Shown here piece by piece: positions 34,126 to 42,987 of a stretch of 64,000 nt of DNA (its first letter is position 1; each line of letters begins with the position of its first letter). The position numbers and the translations under genes are program-made. A model generated the notes under the pieces. It saw only the letters and a list, made by a program, of their open reading frames with translations, was not told the DNA's origin and ran no database searches. This DNA is from Falsiroseomonas sp050563535. Lineage in GTDB: Bacteria; Pseudomonadota; Alphaproteobacteria; Acetobacterales; Acetobacteraceae. The DNA is taken from the NCBI RefSeq assembly GCF_050563535.1, contig NZ_JBNXUO010000017.1, positions 35,096 through 99,095 of the forward strand. The letters are read 5' to 3'.

Positions 34126-36131
34126 TGATCCCGCTTTCCACTCTCGCCGACATACGGGTCCTTGCCGAGACAGAGGAACTCGAGTGCAAGCTCGCCGCCG
34201 GACGTGACGGATCAGGCCAGTTGCCGGCCGACCTCTGGCCCACTTACAGCGCTTTCGCGAATACCCGCGGGGGGATCATCCTGCTCGGCCTGCGGGAGAC
34301 GCCGCGCGGCTTCGAACTGGCGGGGCTGGCAAATCCGGAGAAGCTCCGGTCGGACCTCTTCAACACACTCAACAATCCGCAGAAGGTGAGCGCCAACCTT
34401 CTCGACGCGGAGCGTGTCCGCATCCTCACCATCGAGGGGCGGCGCCTGCTGGCGATCGACGTGCCACCGGCCGGCCGCAAGCACCGCCCGGTGCACATCA
34501 ATGGCAACCCGCTGACCGGCACCTATCGGCGTCTGGATGAAGGCGACCGGCTCTGCGACGGCGACACAGTCCGCCGCATGCTCGCCGAGCAGGTAGAGGA
34601 CTCTCGCGACAACCGGACCCTGCGCGGCTTCGGGATCTCGGACCTGAGTCCCGAAAGTGTGCTGGCCTATCGGCAGGTTATGCGCGACCGCACGCCGAAC
34701 CATCCCTTTCTCGACGTCGATGATGCGGAGTTCCTGCGCCGCATCGGTGCGCTCCGGCGCGATCGCGAGACCGGGGCGGAGGGCCTGACGGTGGCGGGCC
34801 TGCTGATGTTCGGCACCGCCGAGAACATCCGCGATGAGTTTCCGAACTACCATCTGGACTACCAAGAACGCCCGAGGGCACAGGTCGAAGGGCGCTGGGT
34901 GGACCGCGTCACGCTTGACGGCACCTGGTCGGGCAACCTTTTCGACTTCTATCGGCGCGTCTACCGCAAGCTCGTGGCCGAGCTGAAGGTCCCCTTTGCG
35001 CTGCGCGACGGGCAGCGTCAGGACGAAACGCCCGTGCACGAGGCGCTCCGCGAGGCATTCGTGAACACCCTTGTCCATGCCGACTACACAGGCCGCACTT
35101 CAGTGCTAGTGGTGAAGCGGCCGGACATGTTCGGCTTCCGCAATCCCGGCCGCATGCGGGTGCCTGTCGCCCAGGCGATTGCCGGCGGCGAGAGCGACGG
35201 CCGCAATCGCACGCTCCAGAGCATGTTCCTGCTGATCGGTGCCGGCGAGCGGGCCGGGTCCGGTGTGCCGAAAATCCACAAGGGCTGGAAGGACCAGCAC
35301 TGGGCGCCGCCCTCGCTCTACGATCTCGACACGCCCTCGGAGCAGACCCGGCTCGAGTTGCGCATGAGCGATTTGATCCCCCCCGAGGCCACGGAGCAGC
35401 TCAGGGCGCAGTTCGGCGGGCAGCTGGACGCCCTATCTGCCGACCAGCGCCTAGTACTCGCCACGGCGGCGACCGAGCAGGTCGTGACCCATGCGCGGAT
35501 GCTGTCGATCTGCAGCCTCCATCCGGTCGACTTGTCCCGGGTGCTTCAGGGATTGGTAGCGGACGGCTTCCTTGAGCAGACCGGGCGTACAAAGGCGGCC
35601 GTCTACCGGCTTCCGGGCACGGCCCTGCCCAGCCCGGACGCGGTGTTCGGCACGCCCGGTCCAACGACCGAGCGTTCGGAATCCGGGATCAAAGGCCCGG
35701 AGCTCGGAGCGCAAGGTTCGGAGCTACCTGCCCAAGGTTCGGACCTCATCTCCGAACCTTCTACTGGGAGTTATGGTCGCAAAGTCGACGGGCTCGCCCA
35801 CCCGTTGATCGATTCGCTCGACGGGCTCGATCCAGATCTTCGCCGCGATCTCGAAACGATTGCTGCTCAGGTAAAGGGGCGTGGCAAGGTCGCTCCGGCA
35901 ACCAGCCGAGCGATTATCTCCGAACTGTGCCAGGAGCGTTTCCTCACTATCCGGGTGCTGTCCTCTCTGTTGAGCCGTGACGAGGACTACCTACGCCAGC
36001 GCATCCTGAATCCGATGGTGCAGGACAGGGTACTTGAAAGGGCATTTCCACAAGCACCGAACGACCCTCGACAAGCCTACATAGCCACGGGCACTGCCAC
36101 CGGGCCAAGCTGCCACAAGGAACAATCCTGA
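34125..36131 (+). CDS. AlbA_2 (Schlafen-like) domain protein with GHKL-type ATP-binding region
   Basis: A 668-residue protein. Residues 10-150 form an AlbA_2 domain (ELECKLA, YSAFANTRGGIILLGL, VHINGNPLTGTYRR). The middle has the HATPase_c_4-like segment common in this family (EALREAFVNTLVHADYTG, GFRNPGRM, GAGERAGSGVPKI), then winged-helix-like regions and a linker with repeated QGSEL/QGSDL. Such proteins are found as regulators or in defence islands. The GTG start overlaps the DUF1612 stop. GC is lower than in the plasmid backbone. It converges on the ubiquitin-like operon. Confidence 0.8.
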   Translation: MIPLSTLADIRVLAETEELECKLAAGRDGSGQLPADLWPTYSAFANTRGGIILLGLRETPRGFELAGLANPEKLRSDLFNTLNNPQKVSANLLDAERVRILTIEGRRLLAIDVPPAGRKHRPVHINGNPLTGTYRRLDEGDRLCDGDTVRRMLAEQVEDSRDNRTLRGFGISDLSPESVLAYRQVMRDRTPNHPFLDVDDAEFLRRIGALRRDRETGAEGLTVAGLLMFGTAENIRDEFPNYHLDYQERPRAQVEGRWVDRVTLDGTWSGNLFDFYRRVYRKLVAELKVPFALRDGQRQDETPVHEALREAFVNTLVHADYTGRTSVLVVKRPDMFGFRNPGRMRVPVAQAIAGGESDGRNRTLQSMFLLIGAGERAGSGVPKIHKGWKDQHWAPPSLYDLDTPSEQTRLELRMSDLIPPEATEQLRAQFGGQLDALSADQRLVLATAATEQVVTHARMLSICSLHPVDLSRVLQGLVADGFLEQTGRTKAAVYRLPGTALPSPDAVFGTPGPTTERSESGIKGPELGAQGSELPAQGSDLISEPSTGSYGRKVDGLAHPLIDSLDGLDPDLRRDLETIAAQVKGRGKVAPATSRAIISELCQERFLTIRVLSSLLSRDEDYLRQRILNPMVQDRVLERAFPQAPNDPRQAYIATGTATGPSCHKEQS

Positions 36132-36239
36132 CCGGCTTAGCGCAACTGCTCGGACGCCCGTCGTCTGCAGCTTCCTCACGCGCGACAGCCGGAGAGCGCC
36201 AACTCGAGCGCGCTGGACCACCACGACCGCGGACGCTAC

Positions 36240-36650
36240 CTACGCCTGCCTCGCCGGCGAGGTAGCCTGAGCCAAGCCTTGTTGCCAGCGCTGGCTTTGT
36301 TCACCAGGATGTCCACCTCGGCACCACTCGACCCGACCGCGCCGGATCCAGAAATGGCAGCCGCAGCCGTCGCGGCGGTGAACGGACGGGCTCACGCTTG
36401 GCCGGCCGAGCCAGTCGCGCATGACCGTCCAGCGCGGTCGTCGCGAGGGGTTCAGCGACAGCTTGATCTCGGCCCCGCATCCGCCGGGACATTGCATACA
36501 CGCCCACTTCAGGTGCTCGCCGTCGCGCACCACGATGAGGTCGTCACGGCTGACCGACGCCGGATCAGGATGCGTGCTTTGTTCGCGCGCTAGGAAGTCG
36601 AAGGACAGCAGGCCCAGCCTGCGGCAGAGGTGCGCAATTGTCCGGCGCAT
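36240..36650 (-). CDS. DUF6527 family zinc-binding-type protein
   Basis: A 136-residue protein matching the DUF6527 pattern: LKWACMQCPGGCGAEIKLSL with C51, C54 and C58, then a conserved W-V-D segment, SVSPSV, GCGCHFWI (C96, C98, H99) and VEWC (C110). The cysteines suggest one or two structural zinc sites. DUF6527 genes are known neighbours of bacterial ubiquitin-like/E2/E1 operons, though I cannot state its biochemical role. The start ATG shares its A with the stop of the JAB/E1 gene, so it is the translationally coupled last gene of the operon. Confidence 0.8.
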   Translation of the reverse strand: MRRTIAHLCRRLGLLSFDFLAREQSTHPDPASVSRDDLIVVRDGEHLKWACMQCPGGCGAEIKLSLNPSRRPRWTVMRDWLGRPSVSPSVHRRDGCGCHFWIRRGRVEWCRGGHPGEQSQRWQQGLAQATSPARQA

Positions 36651-38053
36651 CAGCCCACCATACCAAGGAAGGGGTCGACGTCCCCACGGCCCCAGGCTTG
36701 GCCCGTGTCGCAAACCGGACAACCCGGCCGAGAGCGCACCGCCAGGAAGCGGTCGTCGCGCATGTGGAAGCGCCGGTAGCGCGTTGGGATCATGCCCCCG
36801 GCCCCGTGAAAGCCCGTCAGCATCGCCACCAGCTCGTTCACGGCGACGCTGGCCATCTCGGTCGTGAAGGTGACGACCGCCGGCGCCGGATCGCCGGAGC
36901 CGAGCACGTACGCCTCCGCCTTTCTCCGCGCGAACTCCTCGGGGTCGGCGCGCTCCAGGGCCTCCTCGGCGGCGCGCCTGGGGTTGATGAAGCCCCCGCA
37001 AAGAAGGCAGGGGTGGCCCGGCATAAGGGTCGTCACCCGGCCGTTCAGGTCGTGCCCACCGTCGGGTCGCCGGACCATGCGGAGGCCGACGTCGATGACT
37101 GGGATGCCGTAGTGGTAGGTAAAGCGATTGAGGAACGCGCGGCCGGAATGGTCGTCCGTGCAGCTGAAGACAGCGTCGCACGAGCGCAGGTCGTCACGGA
37201 GGCCGGCGTCGTTCACCCAGGCGCGCCTGGTGCGCACCTCGACGCCGAGCCCAGCGAGGCCGATCTCGCGTTCCAGGACATCGACCTTCGGCAGGCGGGC
37301 CTCCGCGTCGGACCGCCGCGAGCCGTGAACCCGATTCAGGTTGGTGACCTCGGTCACGTCCCGGTCCACCAGTAGCAGGTGACCCACGCCGAGGCGCGCG
37401 AGGAGCATGGCGGTGGGGCTCCCGGTGCCGCCGGCGCCGACAACCGCGATCTTGAGGGAGCGCACGAGCTCGTTGAAGTGCGCGCCGAATAGGCGCGCCT
37501 GCCGGTCGAGATGCTCGGCATTGCCGCGTCGCGCGGACGTCGCGGTCCAGCGCGAGAGCCGCCCGTCGACCGCCTGGACCCAAGTCGCGTCCCGCGTCGA
37601 GCCGTCCGGCATCCAGAGCCGCGCCACGACGGAGCCGTCACCACCGAGGACGATGCTGGCCAGCCCACGCAGCCGCTTGTTGCGGGCGGTTCGCGCGAGC
37701 TCCGCCTCGTTCGCGTTGTCCTGGTCGGAGAAGAACGCCCGGCCGTTCGGGTGTGTGTGCACGATGGCCGGGACCAGGTCGCGCGCCAATGCGTCCGACA
37801 GCAGGCGCATGTAGCCCGCTGTCCCCCAGGTGACGTGGCGCGCCGAAGCGCTCACCCGATCGGCCTCGGGTATCTCGCGGTGTTCGTGCGAGACGAGCCG
37901 CAGCCGCGCCTCGCCCGTCCAGGGGTCGGCGGCGACGGTGGCGTGCCCGAGCAGCAGATAGGCGGCAGCCTCCACGCCCTTGCCGTCGAGGAGGGTCCGG
38001 AGCCGCGCCCAGTGCGGCTCCAGGACCGTCACGTCGAGCATCGCCAAGGTCAC
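36650..38053 (-). CDS. JAB/JAMM deubiquitinase-like and E1-like (ThiF) fusion protein
   Basis: A 467-residue two-domain protein. Residues 1-160 form a JAB peptidase with an intact JAMM zinc motif: E29, then H99-x-H101-x7-S109-x2-D112. Residues 185-450 form an E1/ThiF adenylating domain: VVGAGGTGS (about 204-212), D230, R241, SCTDDH (C298) and two CxxC zinc pairs (C349/C352 and C445/C448). It should activate a ubiquitin-like protein with ATP and also cleave ubiquitin-like linkages or precursors. It overlaps both neighbours: start inside the Ubl/E2 stop (ATGA), stop inside the DUF6527 start. Confidence 0.92.
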   Translation of the reverse strand: MTLAMLDVTVLEPHWARLRTLLDGKGVEAAAYLLLGHATVAADPWTGEARLRLVSHEHREIPEADRVSASARHVTWGTAGYMRLLSDALARDLVPAIVHTHPNGRAFFSDQDNANEAELARTARNKRLRGLASIVLGGDGSVVARLWMPDGSTRDATWVQAVDGRLSRWTATSARRGNAEHLDRQARLFGAHFNELVRSLKIAVVGAGGTGSPTAMLLARLGVGHLLLVDRDVTEVTNLNRVHGSRRSDAEARLPKVDVLEREIGLAGLGVEVRTRRAWVNDAGLRDDLRSCDAVFSCTDDHSGRAFLNRFTYHYGIPVIDVGLRMVRRPDGGHDLNGRVTTLMPGHPCLLCGGFINPRRAAEEALERADPEEFARRKAEAYVLGSGDPAPAVVTFTTEMASVAVNELVAMLTGFHGAGGMIPTRYRRFHMRDDRFLAVRSRPGCPVCDTGQAWGRGDVDPFLGMVG

Positions 38054-38913
38054 TTCGAAACCTCGAGCGCATGCCGGATCCGGGCGACCATCGTGCGCAG
38101 CCCGTCAATGCCCGGGCGCCACTCCTGCGAATGCCGCGACCAGCGCTGCCAGCGCCGTCCGGCAAAGACATGCTCGACGTCGGCGTTGAGCGGGCTTCGG
38201 CCGTCGGGGAAGCAAATCCAGGGGGCGGCGTAGAACATGTCAGGACAGGCGTCCGGATACCCTGGGGGCAGCAGGACGAGGATATCGGCCCGCTCGCGGT
38301 TGTAGCGGCCCGCGGGCAGGGGAAACTCCCTCAGCACCACGCCCGGCTGACCGGCCTCACCGACGAGCTCGTAGGCGATGCCGTTGTCGGCGAGGAACGT
38401 CACGTCGGACGCGGGCAGGGCCGAGCGACCCTCCGTCGTGTCCTTGATGACGGTCAGGAAGCGCTCGATGCCCGACGCGTCCAGCCGAACCACGCTGTCG
38501 TCCAGCACCTTCACATCCTGGCCGCCACGGACCTCCAGGTAGAGGTCATAGCCCGACTGGACATCGGCGAGGCGCCGAAGGACGATGCCGGAGATAACGG
38601 GCTTGCCCCAGCTGAGATGCCTGCCGTCGATCTCGAACTTGAAGTCGCGGTCCGTCCGAAACATGACGAAGCGCTCCGCGCCGCGGCCCCGCAGGTCGAA
38701 GGCCTCGTGGAGGCGGACGTCCTCGAAGTCGCCACCCGGCAGGATGGCGAACAGGCTGAACTCCTCGACCGGCGCAGCCCCGGCGGCGGCGAGAATCTGA
38801 CGCCCCAGCGGCTTGGGATCGTCGACCTGGAAGTCGCGGAAATCCAGCCTCTCGTCCGCGACCTCGATACGATAGTGTTCAGGGCGAGCCGCGCCCTCCT
38901 TGTGTGCTTCCAC
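38050..38913 (-). CDS. tandem ubiquitin-like domains fused to a prokaryotic E2-like domain
   Basis: A 287-residue protein. Two beta-grasp multiubiquitin-type domains lie at about 14-87 and 91-155 (HYRIEVADERLDF..., FKFEIDGRHLSWGKP...), followed by an E2-like domain of the Prok-E2_E kind at about 166-285 (VTFLADNGIAYELV, LLPPGYPDACPDMFY, WICFPDG, HSQEWRPGIDGL). Candidate catalytic cysteines are C223 and C234. No free C-terminal di-glycine exists because the Ubl domains are N-terminal. GTG 38913 is chosen, with AAGGGG upstream; earlier in-frame codons overlap the helicase gene or lack a binding site. Confidence 0.85.
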   Translation of the reverse strand: MEAHKEGAARPEHYRIEVADERLDFRDFQVDDPKPLGRQILAAAGAAPVEEFSLFAILPGGDFEDVRLHEAFDLRGRGAERFVMFRTDRDFKFEIDGRHLSWGKPVISGIVLRRLADVQSGYDLYLEVRGGQDVKVLDDSVVRLDASGIERFLTVIKDTTEGRSALPASDVTFLADNGIAYELVGEAGQPGVVLREFPLPAGRYNRERADILVLLPPGYPDACPDMFYAAPWICFPDGRSPLNADVEHVFAGRRWQRWSRHSQEWRPGIDGLRTMVARIRHALEVSK

Positions 38914-39010
38914 CTCAGTCGTCCCCTTGCCCCTCGGCACGATGCGTCGGGGCTCACCATGCCAATCGCCGGCGCCCGGCCCGGCCGGTAATGGGACCCG
39001 GAACTTTTTT

Positions 39011-42000
39011 TCAGGGGCTCGGGTCAGGCAGGGGACCGCAGTGAAAGAAGGACGGGCAACCCGGGCACCAAGGGCTCGGCTTTCGCCCGAACTCGCCGGC
39101 GCGGATCGCGGCGACCGCGTGCGCGACGGCGGCACGTCCCTTGGCGAGGCCCTTCTCGTCGCGAAGCAACGGGGTCACAGCCGGGTCAGCGAGGTGCACT
39201 AGCTCCACCGTGCAGCCTGGGTGAGCGGCGGCCGCGGCGATGTGGAACGCGACCGCCGAAAGCTTACTGGCGGCGGACGCCCTGCTGTGCCCGGTTCGGA
39301 TCCGCCGGAGTACCAGGGCGCCTGGTCGCTCTTCGGCGACCTCATCCGGCCGCACGACGATCTCGCCGCCCTCAACCTCGAACCTCAACTCGGTGGCGGG
39401 CAGGCGGGCCCGGCCGCGCCGGAAGCCGACAAGATGGGCTAGCAGGCCAGAAGCTACGGCCAGATAGTCCGTGGAGTAGCCATGGTCGTGCGGGCCATGC
39501 TCTGCCCAAGCGGCCTCGAGGCGCGCCTGAAGATCGTCGGGTGTCGGGTCGAGGCGGTGGTCGGCACCGAGCCAGGACACCACGTCCTGCACAGCAGCGT
39601 GCATCTGGCGGAACGCGGCCTCGGCTTGGCGGCCGCCCGTGCGGAGCACGACGGTGTAGAAGAAGCGCCGCGGGCAGGTGTCGTAGAGGTCAAGATCCGA
39701 TGGCCAGAACCTCGACGGCACAGCGATGCTCGGCGGAAGAGTGGCGACAGCGGGCGGCGGCGGCAACGCCAGAGCGGGGATGACCTCCTTCGCGGCCACC
39801 GCGTTCCCCAGTCGGTCAAGGAATGGCGACCGCGACCGCTTAACGCCATTTGCCTTGCGAAGCGGCGAGTAGAGGATGAGACGGTCCCGCGCGCGGGACA
39901 GCGCGACGAAGAAAAGGCATTCCTGCTCCTCGTCGTGCCCCTCGCGCATGGCCTCCTCGCCGGTGGCCTCGGTGCCCTCGATCATGCCGTCCGGCGGCAG
40001 GCACCCGTCGACCCTGAACCGCTTCGGGATCGTGTCAGCGCTGAGCCCGGGCAGATGCACGACTGGAAATTCCAGCCCCTTGCTGCCGTGGATGGTCATG
40101 ATCCGGACGGCGTCGATGCCAGCCGCTGCGGCCGGGAGGCGGCGCAGCTCGCGGTCCTCGGAGAGCAGCAGGAGCCGGCGGATGCGGCTCAAGAATCGCT
40201 GGGCCGGCAGGCCACGCCCGGAAGGCTGGGCACGGGCGAAATGCAGCAGCTGCCAGACGGCGATTCCCCGGATCTGATCCACAGTCTCTGTCGAGACCGC
40301 CAGGTCCGCCGCGATGCGGGTGTGGTCGAGCACGAGGCCGGCCAACACATTCCATGGGTTGGCGTCGGGCTTCAACCCGGAGAAGGCGGCCGACAGTCGC
40401 TCCAGGCCCTGGCGTCCTTCGGCCGACAGGCCGGAGATCGTAGCGCCGATGTCTCGCCAAGCCAGAGCAGCCGCTCCGGTCTCAACCAGATGAGCGATGA
40501 CGGCGGCAACGTCCCCGAGCGGCATTCGAAAGGCCGGCATGGCTGCGGTTCGCAGGAGGCCCGCGGCGCGCCGGTCGGTCAGAAGCGACAGTAGGCAGAG
40601 CAGGTCCTTCACCTCAGCCCGCTCGAACAGCTTCCCCAGGTGGAGCACGGGCACGCCGAGCGACTCCAGGGCCGCCCCGATCTCGGCAATCCGCTCGTTG
40701 CTGGTGCACAGCACCGCTTGGCCGCCGTAAGGAACCCCAGCCGCGTGCAACTCGCGGATCGCCTCTGTGACGACCAGCGTCTCGCCGTCCTTGTGCGGCG
40801 CTCCGCGAAACTCCACCGGATGCCCGGAGCGGCCGCGGAACGCCTCGAATGACACCTCCCCGGCCGGGGCTGCCTTCATGCCGTCGGACGCGAAGCGCGC
40901 AAAGGTGTCCACAATCTCGCTACGCGATCGGTAGTTCACTCGAAGGCGCTTGCGCTGGCCGCCCGGGAAATCTGCCGCCCCGAACCGCGCGACATTGAAC
41001 GAGGACGCTCCTCGGAAACGGTAGATGGACTGGCGCACGTCGCCCACGGCCCACAAGTTCGCTCCCTTCCCCGCCAAGAGCTTCAGCAGCCGCACGCTGG
41101 CTCTATTCACGTCCTGGAACTCGTCCACCAAGACGTGCCGGTAGGTCTCCCGCAGTGCCGCTAGCGCGTCGGGATTTTGTTCGAGGAGGCGGACCGGCCG
41201 CGCCACAAGATCCCCGAAGTCGAGGCAGTTCCTCTCGCGCTTCAGCGTCTCATAGGCTCGGAAAACCACGCCGACTTCTGCGCATCGGCGGGCCGCGTTG
41301 CGCTTCTCCTCGGTTGTCGCAGAGGCCAGCATGGCAGCTGCGAGCTCGGCGTATTGCTCGGCGTCCACAACCTCGTCGTTCGCCCGCGAGATGGCATCGA
41401 GGATGGTGTCGATGTGCCCGGACGGATCGTAGAGGTCCCGGTAGATACTGAGATTCAGCCGCGGGAAGATGTCCTCCAGCAGCTCGATGGCCTCGACGCG
41501 ATCCAGCAATCGCGGGTTCGGAGGTAACCCCTCGCGCTCATGAAACCGGTGCAGAAGGTCGAGGCCGAAGGAATGGAAAGTCCCCACCCAGACGCTCGAC
41601 GCCGCCTCAGGGCAGCGGGCCGCGATGCGCTCCGCAAGTTCGGCCGCCGCCGCGTTGGAGAATGTCAGGACGAGGATGCTCGCCGGGTCTGCGCCGCCCT
41701 CGATGAGCCACGCCACCCTTGCGACGAGGGTGCGGGTCTTTCCCGTCCCCGGGCCAGCCTCGAGCAGCAGCGGTGAGCCCGCGTGCGTCGCGGCGTCCAG
41801 CTGCTCCGCGTTCAGGGGCGGCTCAGGCGTAGCAGCCACCGCACCCCGAGGTGGCGGGAGGAGGAGGGAGTCCAGCAACTGCAGCGCGACGACGTTCCAG
41901 GGCAAGCGGTGCCGGGCCGCGATGGCCCTTGCCGGCATGCCCTCCCGCAAGTGCAGGTCGCGCGCGACCTCGCGCGGGAGCAGGAGCTCCCGCGCAAACA

Positions 42001-42400
42001 GGTCCATCATTACCTCTCGGCGCTGCCGCCGTCCGTAGTCCGAGACTGCGTCGGGGCCGGAGGGTGGCGGCTCGGAGCCCCGCGTCGGGTCGACCTCGGA
42101 TGCTACGTGGCGACCTGCGCCGTCCTCGAGCACGACATGCCCAAGTTCATGAGCGACGAGAAACGCCTCCTCGAACGGGTCCGCGCAAGCCTTGTGGAGG
42201 ATAAGGCGCGTGTCCGGGTCAAAGGTGGCTTCGCCCCCATGAAGCAGCGGATTGCCGGCCTTCACCCTGCGCACGGCCAGATGCTCGCGGCTCGCCGCGG
42301 CCTTGGTGAGATCGTACGGACCTAAGCCTTCAGGTGCCCCTGCGGTGACCGCGCGATGCAGGCGCTCTCCGGCCTGCCTTGCCAGCTCCAGCCCGTCCAC
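39011..42400 (-). CDS. ImmA/IrrE peptidase - UvrD helicase - RecB-like nuclease fusion
   Basis: An 1129-residue protein. The N terminus is an ImmA/IrrE-type zinc peptidase (AHELGHVV at about 83-90, and EVMMDLFARELLLP at about 129-142). A UvrD/PcrA-type SF1 helicase follows (GPGTGKTRT at 216-224, VDEFQDVN, GDVRQSIYRFRG, IMTIHGSKGLEFP, FVALSRARDRL). A C-terminal RecB-like domain has iron-sulphur cysteines: LYDTC, then C1112, C1115 and C1121. The nuclease core looks degenerate (RPDEVA, VLRRIRTG instead of D-x-K). GTG 42400 begins 2 bp after the previous stop. It is the large, likely effector component of the operon. Confidence 0.88.
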   Translation of the reverse strand: MDGLELARQAGERLHRAVTAGAPEGLGPYDLTKAAASREHLAVRRVKAGNPLLHGGEATFDPDTRLILHKACADPFEEAFLVAHELGHVVLEDGAGRHVASEVDPTRGSEPPPSGPDAVSDYGRRQRREVMMDLFARELLLPREVARDLHLREGMPARAIAARHRLPWNVVALQLLDSLLLPPPRGAVAATPEPPLNAEQLDAATHAGSPLLLEAGPGTGKTRTLVARVAWLIEGGADPASILVLTFSNAAAAELAERIAARCPEAASSVWVGTFHSFGLDLLHRFHEREGLPPNPRLLDRVEAIELLEDIFPRLNLSIYRDLYDPSGHIDTILDAISRANDEVVDAEQYAELAAAMLASATTEEKRNAARRCAEVGVVFRAYETLKRERNCLDFGDLVARPVRLLEQNPDALAALRETYRHVLVDEFQDVNRASVRLLKLLAGKGANLWAVGDVRQSIYRFRGASSFNVARFGAADFPGGQRKRLRVNYRSRSEIVDTFARFASDGMKAAPAGEVSFEAFRGRSGHPVEFRGAPHKDGETLVVTEAIRELHAAGVPYGGQAVLCTSNERIAEIGAALESLGVPVLHLGKLFERAEVKDLLCLLSLLTDRRAAGLLRTAAMPAFRMPLGDVAAVIAHLVETGAAALAWRDIGATISGLSAEGRQGLERLSAAFSGLKPDANPWNVLAGLVLDHTRIAADLAVSTETVDQIRGIAVWQLLHFARAQPSGRGLPAQRFLSRIRRLLLLSEDRELRRLPAAAAGIDAVRIMTIHGSKGLEFPVVHLPGLSADTIPKRFRVDGCLPPDGMIEGTEATGEEAMREGHDEEQECLFFVALSRARDRLILYSPLRKANGVKRSRSPFLDRLGNAVAAKEVIPALALPPPPAVATLPPSIAVPSRFWPSDLDLYDTCPRRFFYTVVLRTGGRQAEAAFRQMHAAVQDVVSWLGADHRLDPTPDDLQARLEAAWAEHGPHDHGYSTDYLAVASGLLAHLVGFRRGRARLPATELRFEVEGGEIVVRPDEVAEERPGALVLRRIRTGHSRASAASKLSAVAFHIAAAAAHPGCTVELVHLADPAVTPLLRDEKGLAKGRAAVAHAVAAIRAGEFGRKPSPWCPGCPSFFHCGPLPDPSP

Positions 42401-42402
42401 CG

Positions 42403-42987
42403 TCAGTCGACGTCGGACAGGAGGTCAGCGCGCTCTGCCTGCGTGAGGTCGAGGTCGTCCAGGAAGTCCGGAAAGGACTTCCGCGGCTGGACGGTTGGCT
42501 TGCGCCAGGACGAGTGCGCGGCCCTCGCGGGGAGTACTGGGGAAAGCGCCAAGTACGCCAGCATGTCTGCAGGGCGGACCAATGCGGCCTTGGATACGCG
42601 ACGTACGAGGCGACGCGGAAGGGATTCCGGCACGAGGCATCGGTCGCGGATTGCCACCAGCACTTCCAATGGCAAAGCGGAGGCGCGCGCCAGCTCCGCT
42701 GTTCCCCGCAGCCGAAGCGCCTCTGCAAACGCCTCGGGGGAGGCGTCGCGAGCAGCGTCTGGCGAACAGTGGAGCAGTTTGCTGAGCGCCGTATCGACGA
42801 CCCCTTCACCCAACTCCTCGTCCTCTCCAGGGCCGAACTCCTCCTCAAGCACCATCTCGTACAGGAGATCGAGTAGCTCATCCTGGAGGTGGGGGTACCG
42901 CCTGAGGTACCGCGCGAGCGTCTCCTTGTCGTGCAGCTTCTCCGCTGCGAAAGCGAGGATGATCTCCTCGTCCGAGGGCTCGCTCAT
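42403..42987 (-). CDS. unknown acidic helical protein between the sigma-like and ImmA-UvrD genes
   Basis: A 194-residue protein of no family I recognise. The N-terminal half is strongly acidic and helical (HLQDELLDLLYEMVLEEEFG, EDEELGEGVVDTAL), followed by an Ala/Leu-rich region and a C-terminal acidic segment (FPDFLDDLDLTQAERADLL). The layout of sigma-like gene, this gene, then effector resembles a regulator pair, so an anti-sigma or adaptor role is possible but purely positional. It overlaps the sigma-like stop by 4 bp (ATGA). Confidence 0.7.
   Translation of the reverse strand: MSEPSDEEIILAFAAEKLHDKETLARYLRRYPHLQDELLDLLYEMVLEEEFGPGEDEELGEGVVDTALSKLLHCSPDAARDASPEAFAEALRLRGTAELARASALPLEVLVAIRDRCLVPESLPRRLVRRVSKAALVRPADMLAYLALSPVLPARAAHSSWRKPTVQPRKSFPDFLDDLDLTQAERADLLSDVD

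Noticed and set aside
36651..37181. An N-terminal extension of DUF6527 into the JAB-E1 gene
   Set aside because: The extension is antiphase to JAB-E1 and low-complexity; the family match starts at ATG 36650.
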